Assembly: GCA_018224345.1 (NCBI GenBank)
Contig: JAGTUW010000349.1
Span: 1 to 13,569, forward strand
Direction of reading: 5' to 3'
DNA from: Bacteroidota bacterium
GTDB taxonomy: Bacteria > Bacteroidota > Ignavibacteria > SZUA-365
Length of the DNA: 13,569 bases
Shown in pieces: positions 8,367 to 13,569 of the stretch (its first letter is position 1; each line of letters begins with the position of its first letter). The notes under the pieces were generated by a model. The model made no database searches. It saw only the letters and a list, made by a program, of their open reading frames with translations, and had not been told where the DNA came from. Made by a program: the position numbers and the translations under genes.

Positions 8367-9737
8367 ATGCAATACAGTATCGGACAGCATATTCGTCAGA
8401 CCAGTATTCTGGCTCTCCCGGTCGCCATCGGTCAGTTGGGGCATGTCATGCTCGGCGTCGCCGACAGCATCATGGTCGGACGACTCGGGGAAGTGCCTCT
8501 TGCCGCCGCTTCGCTCGGACACAGTATTTTTGTGCTGCTGATGGTCTTCGCCGTAGGGATTTGCGGGGCCATCACACCGCTGACCGCTATTGCCGATGGA
8601 AGGGACGACCCCGATCAGGCTGGCATCGTTTTCCGCCAGGGACTGCTGGTCAATACCGTGATCGCGGTGCTGCTGGTACTGGTCGCGTGGGTGCTGGCTG
8701 ATACGCTCTCATTGATGAAACAACCGCCGGCCGTGGTATCCGAGGCCATTCCCTATTTACGTATTATGGGATTCAGCTTCATTCCGATGATGATGTTTTT
8801 CTCCCTGCGAAATTTCATCGAGGGGTTATCCTTTACCAAACCCGCGATGGTCATCATGTTGCTGGCCAACCTCGTCAACGTTTTCGGAAACTGGGTACTG
8901 ATTTACGGCAAGTTCGGATTGCCCGCGCTCGGGCTCACGGGTGCGGGATACAGCAGCCTGATGGTCGAACTGTTCTCCGTCACCGCGCTGCTTCTCTATG
9001 TTATCCGCTCCCGGCATTTCCGTCGCTTTCAGCCTCTGCTTCGTTACCGCGGCATCAACCGGCCGGTCATCAGCCGCCTGCTGCGTCTCGGACTGCCGAG
9101 TGGCATGCAGTATCTGTTCGAAGCCGGGTCCTTTACATTCTCCGCTATCATGATGGGCTGGCTCGGTGCCACCGCACTCGCCGCGCATCAGATCGCGCTG
9201 AATCTTGCATCGGTGACCTTCATGGTCACGCTCGGCATCGCGCATGCGGCGACCATCCGTGTCGGGAACGCATTCGGTAAGGGGAACGGTATCGCACTGC
9301 GTCGTGCAGGATTCGCCGCAGTGTTGATGGGGATGTCCTTGATGGCGGTTGCAGCACTGACCTTCATCGTGTTGCGTCATGTCCTCCCGACCCTGTACAT
9401 CGACGATCCTGCTGTCATTGCGCTCGCATCGCAGCTTCTGATACTCGCGGCGCTGTTTCAGCTTTCCGACGGGATGCAGGTTGTCGGTCACGGCATCCTT
9501 CGCGGTATCACCGATGTCACTATTCCGATGCTCATCGCCATGGTCGCGTATTGGGGGATAGGCATTCCCGTCGGTTACTATCTAGCGTTCGTTGCCGGAT
9601 GGGGACCGGAAGGTGTCTGGATGGGCTTCGTCGCCGGTCTGACCACCGCGGCTCTCTGCTTCGTCTTCCGCTTCCACATCCTCAGCCGGCGGATCATAAC
9701 GACGATCACCGGGTTCCGTGATCCTGAGCGGCTGTGA
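8367..9737 (+). CDS. MATE family efflux transporter (NorM-like)
   Basis: 456 aa, hydrophobic throughout with about twelve membrane helices, the expected MATE size. It is a cation- or proton-coupled antiporter of the inner membrane that exports drugs or cationic toxins. TM1 contains LPVAIGQLGHVMLGVADSIM with Asp33 in the position of the conserved ion-coupling acid of NorM proteins (VDT/VADSIMVG motif). The second half repeats the fold beginning near LLRLGLPSGMQYLFEAGSF, with the family-typical ALAAHQIALNLAS. The ATG at 8367 is the only standard start after an in-frame TGA at about 8326; no Shine-Dalgarno sequence is visible. It lies 85 bp after the TolC-like gene with no convincing terminator between, so it may be the fourth gene of the efflux operon. 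Its 3' end overlaps the convergent tcdA gene by 32 bp. Confidence 0.93.
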   Translation: MQYSIGQHIRQTSILALPVAIGQLGHVMLGVADSIMVGRLGEVPLAAASLGHSIFVLLMVFAVGICGAITPLTAIADGRDDPDQAGIVFRQGLLVNTVIAVLLVLVAWVLADTLSLMKQPPAVVSEAIPYLRIMGFSFIPMMMFFSLRNFIEGLSFTKPAMVIMLLANLVNVFGNWVLIYGKFGLPALGLTGAGYSSLMVELFSVTALLLYVIRSRHFRRFQPLLRYRGINRPVISRLLRLGLPSGMQYLFEAGSFTFSAIMMGWLGATALAAHQIALNLASVTFMVTLGIAHAATIRVGNAFGKGNGIALRRAGFAAVLMGMSLMAVAALTFIVLRHVLPTLYIDDPAVIALASQLLILAALFQLSDGMQVVGHGILRGITDVTIPMLIAMVAYWGIGIPVGYYLAFVAGWGPEGVWMGFVAGLTTAALCFVFRFHILSRRIITTITGFRDPERL

Positions 9738-10452
9738 CAGACAACGCGCGGAGTACGACAGAGGCGCAACAGCAGCCGAACAGCGGCGGCATATATGATA
9801 TCGTCCCGACCACGGTCATCTTGTTCACCTCATCGACGGAAGGCAGCATCGACGTGGCAGGCACGTTTTCAGCCGAATAGACGACAGTGATCCCTTCGCG
9901 CACACCGAGGCGATGCAGTCGTTTGCGCAGCATTTTTCCCAGGCGGCAGTGATGCGACCGGGAGATATCGTCGATGCGCACCTGTGCCGGATCGACTTTC
10001 CCTCCCGCGCCGAGTGAACTGACGACAGGGATACCGTGAAGCACAGCTGTACGCAGCAGGAATACTTTAGGAGAAAGCGTGTCAATGGCGTCGACCACAT
10101 AGTCATAGCCACGCGCGACAATTTCCTCAAGCCGTTCGTCTCTGATGTATTCCGCGATCACTTCAAGTTCCAGGTCCGGATTGATATCAAGCAGACGCGC
10201 GGCCATGACGTCTGCCTTCAACTGTCCTTCGGTACTGCACAGTGCCGGTAACTGACGGTTTCTGTTGCTCGCCTGTATCTGGTCGCCATCGACGATGGTC
10301 ATGCGCCCGATCCCTCCCCGGCAGATCATTTCGGCTGCATATGCCCCGACACCACCGAGACCGGCCACAAGCACATGCCGGTCACGCAGCATACCGAGAC
10401 TCTCATTGCCGAGCAGCAACGCTGTACGTGCGAGCCAGGGGGGATAGCTCAT
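9706..10452 (-). CDS. tcdA: tRNA threonylcarbamoyladenosine dehydratase (TcdA/CsdL, ThiF-E1 fold)
   Basis: 248 aa. TcdA enzymes use ATP to dehydrate and cyclise N6-threonylcarbamoyladenosine at position 37 of ANN-decoding tRNAs, giving cyclic t6A. The E1/ThiF nucleotide-binding fold is clear: GLGGVGAYAAEM at 31-42, the acidic IVDGD at 53-57, the NRNRQ motif at 63-67, Lys79 and VDAIDTLSPK at 120-129. The C-terminal GTISYMPPLFGCCCAS (216-231) matches the conserved end of the TcdA family rather than ThiF or MoeB. There is no ubiquitin-like partner gene nearby. The frame is open to an ATG at 10470, but the ATG at 10452 overlaps the stop of the tatD-family gene (ATGA), gives the usual N-terminal length, and is preceded by GGAA, so I chose it. 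Cysteine-rich GCCC at 226-229 is noted but its meaning is unknown. Confidence 0.9.
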   Translation of the reverse strand: MSYPPWLARTALLLGNESLGMLRDRHVLVAGLGGVGAYAAEMICRGGIGRMTIVDGDQIQASNRNRQLPALCSTEGQLKADVMAARLLDINPDLELEVIAEYIRDERLEEIVARGYDYVVDAIDTLSPKVFLLRTAVLHGIPVVSSLGAGGKVDPAQVRIDDISRSHHCRLGKMLRKRLHRLGVREGITVVYSAENVPATSMLPSVDEVNKMTVVGTISYMPPLFGCCCASVVLRALSVTAAQDHGTR

Positions 10453-11126
10453 ATCGTGATTCCGAAACACTCCCGGAAATTTGCATACACGGCACGACGC
10501 AATTCTCCGACAGATATACCGAAGACTTCCGCCGCCGTCCGGTAGATAACGGAAATGTCTATACCGCTGTCATCGGTCTCGAAAAACAGGCGGTCCAGAG
10601 GAACATGCGCACACGCCTCACGCACTTTCGACGGCGACGCGAGTAGCGCGGCTCCGAAAGACAGGTGGAACCCCATGCGCAGCAACTGCGAGGCCAGTTC
10701 CCCATGTCCCGTAAAGCCATGAATGATCCACGGTTGCGCATCACCCCGCTTTTTGCGCAATTGCAGAAGATCCGCATGTGCTCGGACGCAATGGAAAAGA
10801 ACCGGCAGCTCCCGTCGTGCAGCCAGATCCAACTGTTCGATCAGGACGGCCTGCTGAAGAGAGAATTCAGGCCCGCGGCTTCTGTCAAGCCCGACTTCTC
10901 CAAGTGCGATACAATACGGATGGGCGAGTACTTCTTCGAAGAGGCGGGCATCAGCCGGACGCCAGATGCTTCCCGCATGCCAGGGGTGCCGGCCGCAACT
11001 GAAATTTTTCGGCAGGTCTTCGTCCGCAGCAGCCTCCGCGGGTTCAAGACTGACGACGCAAAGCACATCACTGTTTCGCTTTCTGTGATGAGTATGAATG
11101 TCGATATATGGCAGATCTTTCGGCAT
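10449..11126 (-). CDS. TatD family metal-dependent hydrolase (short form)
   Basis: 225 aa, shorter than E. coli TatD (about 260) but the usual length for Bacteroidota-type TatD proteins. The family comprises metal-dependent TIM-barrel enzymes, several with DNase activity; the cellular substrate is not predictable. The metal-site motifs are all present: H11-T-H13 in YIDIHTHH, GRHPWH at 45-50, E77 in ALGEVGLD, H112 in LFHCVRAH, H136 in IIHGFTG, and D185 in FETDDS. The ATG at 11126 is the first possible start (TAG lies two codons upstream) and a later one would cut the HxH motif. However, its AGGAG touches the ATG with no spacing, which is poor for initiation. A small leader ORF with a good ribosome-binding site overlaps this start. 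The 3' end is coupled to tcdA by ATGA, a pairing I recall from Bacteroidota genomes. Confidence 0.9.
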   Translation of the reverse strand: MPKDLPYIDIHTHHRKRNSDVLCVVSLEPAEAAADEDLPKNFSCGRHPWHAGSIWRPADARLFEEVLAHPYCIALGEVGLDRSRGPEFSLQQAVLIEQLDLAARRELPVLFHCVRAHADLLQLRKKRGDAQPWIIHGFTGHGELASQLLRMGFHLSFGAALLASPSKVREACAHVPLDRLFFETDDSGIDISVIYRTAAEVFGISVGELRRAVYANFRECFGITI

Positions 11127-11166
11127 CTCCTATCGCCAATATAGCCACGGAAGCGGCAATTCCCAT
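11068..11166 (-). CDS. Possible 32-aa leader ORF overlapping the tatD start
   Basis: A small ORF in a different frame from tatD, starting with ATG at 11166 and ending with TGA at 11068, inside tatD. The product begins MGIAASVAILAIGDAERSA and ends SSQKAKQ; it shows no known domain, though the first 12 residues are hydrophobic. Its ATG has an excellent Shine-Dalgarno sequence, AAGGAG at 11175-11180, with 8 nt spacing. That is better than tatD's own. Ribosomes translating it would pass over the tatD start at 11124-11126, which could help or hinder tatD initiation. It could equally be a chance ORF. The second copy of the 14-bp repeat forms part of its codons 2-6. Confidence 0.25.
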   Translation of the reverse strand: MGIAASVAILAIGDAERSAIYRHSYSSQKAKQ

Positions 11167-11204
11167 ATATTCATCTCCTTGCCGTGCAACGAAGCGGCAA
11201 TTCC
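11150..11204. repeat. 14-bp direct repeat pair in the tatD/sigma divergent region
   Basis: GAAGCGGCAATTCC occurs exactly at 11150-11163 and again at 11191-11204, with start points 41 bp apart. Between them lies the tatD-side ribosome-binding site and leader start. The right copy is followed by further inverted copies of its core: AGCGG at 11193-11197, CCGCT at 11203-11207 and AGCGG at 11212-11216 can form alternative five-pair stems. It may be a regulator binding site or part of a structured tatD leader. Confidence 0.55.
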
Positions 11205-11279
11205 GCTCGTAAGCGGGATGTTCGGTATTCTACGTGGAAAATCCGTAGTTTTATGACAGTACGGTTTCTTCTCAGCGTT

Positions 11280-11307
11280 GGAACATCCACTCGTTATAAA
11301 CGTCTAT
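11280..11307 (+). promoter_or_regulatory. ECF-type promoter of the sigma/anti-sigma operon (probable autoregulation)
   Basis: A -35 element GGAACA (11280-11285) and a -10 element GTCTAT (11302-11307) are separated by 16 bp. This is the classical layout for extracytoplasmic-function sigma factors (GGAAC about 16 bp from GTC). It lies directly before the ECF sigma gene, so the sigma factor probably activates its own operon. Predicted transcription starts near 11313, which also rules out the longer sigma reading frame beginning at 11184. I found no second copy of this combination in the other intergenic regions of the window. Confidence 0.6.
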
Positions 11308-11324
11308 ATATCCGAGTCGAGAAC

Positions 11325-11933
11325 ATGCCAGAAGGTATGAGAGGAACAGAAATCGCGCAGTCCAAACCGCTCCGCATCGAAGATATGGGAGACGACTCCC
11401 TGATCACCCGCTTTCAATCAGGTGATGAACATGCCTTCCGGGTCTTGCTGGAACGCCATTGCGAGCGCGTACGCAATCTGGCCTTCTCGATGTTCCGTTC
11501 GGCCGAACTGGTTGACGACATCACACAGGATGTCTTTATCAAAGTCTATCGCGCATTGCCACGTTTCCGGTTCGATGCGGCGTTTTCGACATGGCTGTAT
11601 CGCATCACAGTCAATCACTGCCGTGATATCATGCGTAAACGGAAACTACGGCGTTTTTTTTCATTACAGATGCTGTTGGATGCCAACGACGAAGAAGTAA
11701 CGATGAAAACCTCGGTACCTCCACACGAACATGAGATGAAGGAACTGCTGGAAGCAGGATTGCAGCGGCTTCCGGAGCGGTACCGTATTCCGGTGATTCT
11801 CAAGGACATGGAAGGATTGAGTTACGAAGAAATGGCGGATGTCATGCAATGTGAACTCGGGACGGTCAAGTCAAGACTCTCGCGTGGCCGCAATCTGCTG
11901 CGTTGCTTTCTCAAACCGCTGATGGAGGACTGA
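11325..11933 (+). CDS. ECF-type RNA polymerase sigma factor (sigma-70 family)
   Basis: About 202 aa from the chosen start. Sigma region 2 spans roughly residues 24-105: DSLITRFQSGDEHAFRVL, then the core-binding ELVDDITQDVFIKVYRALP, then the DNA-melting and -10 reading part FSTWLYRITVNHCRDIMRKRK. A variable linker follows, and region 4 covers about 145-195 with the helix-turn-helix LSYEEMADVMQCELGTVKSRLSRGR. There is no region 3, as expected for ECF factors. The frame opens at 11184, but that is upstream of the ECF promoter. Possible starts are 11325, 11337 and 11385, all with weak ribosome-binding sites; I took the first after the promoter. A run of eight T at 11654-11661 sits in the linker. 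The anti-sigma-like gene starts 4 bp after the stop, so the pair is one operon. Confidence 0.92.
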   Translation: MPEGMRGTEIAQSKPLRIEDMGDDSLITRFQSGDEHAFRVLLERHCERVRNLAFSMFRSAELVDDITQDVFIKVYRALPRFRFDAAFSTWLYRITVNHCRDIMRKRKLRRFFSLQMLLDANDEEVTMKTSVPPHEHEMKELLEAGLQRLPERYRIPVILKDMEGLSYEEMADVMQCELGTVKSRLSRGRNLLRCFLKPLMED

Positions 11934-11937
11934 CGTC

Positions 11938-13419
11938 ATGGCCCGGCGACTCGACAATGCGACCGCACGACTGCTCTCCCTCTACCTCGATGGAGCGCTC
12001 GACGACGTCCGGCGCGAGGCATTTGAGCAGCGTATCGCAGAGGACGCTGAACTGCAGGAAGCGTATACTGAAATGCGGGCATTGCGGGATCGTCTGTCGG
12101 CACATCCGCCTCTCCCCGCCAATCACGCTCTCGCCGACCGCATCATGCAGAGCGTACACACGATTGATGATCAGCCGGATCCTATCCTCCCGCTCCCACG
12201 ACGCTTTCATCCCGCCGCGGCTGCTGTTGCCATGGTGATGATCATCACCGTCATGGGGTATGCCTGGCTGCAGCGCGAGAGTATTTTGCGTTATGTCAGC
12301 GATACTGGATCACAGGTACAGTACACCTACGAGGAAACTATTCTGAAGGGCTGGATCATGCCTCTGTTCCAGAAAACCGGGCGAGACGATGTCCTGCAAT
12401 TCGCGATGTTCGGGACACTCCCTCTTGACCGGGAAGAGGGAACAATATTGCAGGTCGATGAAAGCACGGATCTCGGCTACCGCCTCGAATTATCGGGTGG
12501 GAGCTCTCCGAAACTCCCTGCTGCCACAGTGGATGAACTCTACGAAGAAATTCAGCCGACGGACAAACAGCGCCTTACCTTCGATACACTGTTCCACTAT
12601 GCACAGCAGCAGCTCGAATCCGCTGTATTGATGAATGAAGAACGGGAAATCGCTATCAATCCCGCCATCAGCCGCTTCCATACAATGATTCTTTCAGGCA
12701 TCGCTGAACAACTGGATGCGCGGCAGATCGTACGCTTCGAACACTATCTCGAACGGCGCAATACACCCTACACGATTGCTGCCGTTCACGTACCCCATGT
12801 TCCTTCTCCATTCAAGACTCCCCGCTCTTTCACCGAACGCTTCCGCAGCATCCGTACACCCGATGAGTTTGTCGTTCTTCATGACGACAGCGTGACCATC
12901 ATGCGGTTGCAATTGAATATGGACAGCCTGCGCAACATGATGCACGCGTTCGAACGCTCCATCCCCCGCATAGAGGTGCATTTGAAACAGTTCGCACGCA
13001 AGTTCGAAGTCCGTGGTCTCTTCGAATCCCGTAAGAAAGAACAGAAGGAGAGAGCAGTGGAAGAACGAAGCAGGCAGTCGCGTTCCCCGCGTGGTGTGAC
13101 CATCTCCCCGATTCAGCCGGGAGACAGTGTCCGAGGCATTTCCATTACCATCGATGCGGAAACCGAGATCATGCGGGAAATCGAAAAGGGACTCGAAGAA
13201 ATGCGCCGCGAAATCCGGATATTCCGCCGTGGTGATACCGGACGTATTCATCTTGAAAAGCGTCGCATCGACAGTCTGCTACGGTCTCTGGGGATTGACA
13301 GCTCCCGGACACCGATACCGATTATCGTCCCTCCCGCTCCACCGCGATTCAGATTGCACCCCCCACCCCCGCCACTGGAACCGCCGCCGGGTGCAACCGA
13401 CAGTACCGTCCTGTTGTAA
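11938..13419 (+). CDS. Membrane-anchored anti-sigma factor-like protein with large unrecognised periplasmic domain
   Basis: 493 aa. The N-terminal 60 residues (ATARLLSLYLDGALDDVRRE, then AFEQRIAEDAELQEAYTEMR) have the helical 'YLDGxL...R..FE.RL..D..L' pattern of anti-sigma domains that hold an ECF factor at the membrane. The zinc-binding HxxxCxxC signature of the ZAS type is absent; the whole protein has no cysteine. One membrane helix is predicted at about 93-111 (AAAAVAMVMIITVMGYAWL), with Arg/His before it (PRRFH) suggesting the N-terminus is cytoplasmic. About 380 residues then face the periplasm. This part contains helical stretches, a charged segment (about 365-385, ESRKKEQKERAVEERSR), a second charged helical part (about 408-450) and a proline-rich tail (PPAPPRFRLHPPPPPLEPPP). 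I recognise no domain there. The start has GGAGG 9 nt upstream, 4 bp after the sigma stop. Role as anti-sigma is inferred from position and N-terminus. Confidence 0.75.
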   Translation: MARRLDNATARLLSLYLDGALDDVRREAFEQRIAEDAELQEAYTEMRALRDRLSAHPPLPANHALADRIMQSVHTIDDQPDPILPLPRRFHPAAAAVAMVMIITVMGYAWLQRESILRYVSDTGSQVQYTYEETILKGWIMPLFQKTGRDDVLQFAMFGTLPLDREEGTILQVDESTDLGYRLELSGGSSPKLPAATVDELYEEIQPTDKQRLTFDTLFHYAQQQLESAVLMNEEREIAINPAISRFHTMILSGIAEQLDARQIVRFEHYLERRNTPYTIAAVHVPHVPSPFKTPRSFTERFRSIRTPDEFVVLHDDSVTIMRLQLNMDSLRNMMHAFERSIPRIEVHLKQFARKFEVRGLFESRKKEQKERAVEERSRQSRSPRGVTISPIQPGDSVRGISITIDAETEIMREIEKGLEEMRREIRIFRRGDTGRIHLEKRRIDSLLRSLGIDSSRTPIPIIVPPAPPRFRLHPPPPPLEPPPGATDSTVLL

Positions 13420-13446
13420 GGCCACCGGGGCTACGCGAGACCGTCC

Positions 13447-13488
13447 TCGCGCGACCACCGTCGCGCGGCCACCGTCGCGCGGCCACCG
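13447..13488. repeat. Three tandem 14-bp GC-rich repeats
   Basis: TCGCGCGRCCACCG is repeated three times head to tail (13447-13460, 13461-13474, 13475-13488), with one base difference in the first copy. The core GGCCACCG also occurs at 13420-13427, right after the anti-sigma stop codon. The array lies between the anti-sigma gene and the right edge and does not belong to any convincing ORF. Confidence 0.8.
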
Positions 13489-13506
13489 TTCCGCGTGCCT
13501 TTCTTT
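13476..13506 (+). terminator. Probable rho-independent terminator of the sigma/anti-sigma operon
   Basis: A seven-pair GC-rich stem, CGCGCGG (13476-13482) with CCGCGTG (13491-13497, one G-T pair), encloses an 8-nt loop and is followed by the T-rich CCTTTCTTT. It uses the last tandem repeat as its left arm, so the earlier repeats could compete for pairing. The T tract is interrupted, which lowers confidence. A separate run of seven T lies at 13517-13523. Confidence 0.45.
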
Positions 13507-13551
13507 CTGATTCACCTTTTTTTCATGGCACTGTTCGTGTAGATTGCTGCA

Positions 13552-13569
13552 ATGAACCTGCTCCGTCTG
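13552..13569 (+). CDS. Possible start of a further gene, cut by the right edge
   Basis: An ATG at 13552 opens MNLLRL up to the last base. Its position after a probable terminator, and the Leu/Arg start that could begin a signal peptide, make it a plausible gene start. Six codons are too few to support more. No clear Shine-Dalgarno sequence precedes it. Confidence 0.2.

Noticed and set aside
8826..9491. A 221-codon minus-strand frame inside the MATE gene
   Set aside because: Antisense shadow of a clear MATE coding region; no recognisable domain and no promoter or ribosome-binding site.
11184..11324. N-terminal extension of the sigma factor (47 extra codons)
   Set aside because: It would begin upstream of the ECF promoter at 11280-11307, and the extra residues do not resemble sigma sequence.
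12694..13251. A 185-codon minus-strand frame opposite the anti-sigma gene
   Set aside because: The plus-strand frame is continuous with the anti-sigma N-terminus, has a good ribosome-binding site and an operon context; the minus frame has none of these.
13447..13488. Tandem repeats as a CRISPR array
   Set aside because: Units of 14 bp directly abut each other with no spacers, and no cas gene is present.

Overview
The window looks like a chromosomal segment of a GC-rich Gram-negative bacterium, most likely from the Bacteroidota/Chlorobi (FCB) side of the tree. It encodes an outer-membrane barrel protein, a TolC-type outer-membrane channel and a complete RND tripartite pump, so there are two membranes. 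The short TatD-type hydrolase (225 aa, 'YIDIHTH' start, 'HPWH', 'ETDDS') and its coupled TcdA partner resemble the versions I know from Bacteroidota. The lineage is an inference; no rRNA or other marker lies in the window. Several genes have good Shine-Dalgarno sequences (tolC-like gene, anti-sigma gene) and others have none.

Layout. (1) 1-2430, minus strand: a small outer-membrane beta-barrel protein of unknown role, followed 25 bp later by the N-terminal half of a large RecB/AddB-like DNA repair protein that runs off the left edge. A good sigma-70-type promoter lies just upstream. (2) 2644-8281, plus strand: a compact efflux operon of periplasmic adaptor, RND inner-membrane pump and TolC-like channel, joined by ATGA start/stop overlaps. 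A MATE-family exporter (8367-9737) follows after 85 bp and may share the transcript. (3) 9706-11126, minus strand: tatD-family hydrolase and tcdA (cyclic t6A tRNA modification), coupled by an ATGA overlap. The 3' end of tcdA overlaps the 3' end of the MATE gene by 32 bp. (4) 11280-13419, plus strand: an ECF sigma factor behind a canonical ECF-type promoter, then a membrane-anchored anti-sigma-like protein with a large periplasmic part I do not recognise. GC-rich tandem repeats with a probable terminator follow, and perhaps the first codons of another gene at the right edge.

How it fits together. The efflux genes form one drug or toxic-compound export unit spanning both membranes. The ECF sigma/anti-sigma pair is a self-contained signalling module whose promoter suggests autoregulation. 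The tatD-tcdA pair is housekeeping. The least explained parts are the anti-sigma sensor domain and the 200-bp divergent region between tatD and the sigma gene. That region holds a repeated 14-mer, a set of mutually exclusive short hairpins and a small leader ORF with a strong ribosome-binding site overlapping the start of tatD.
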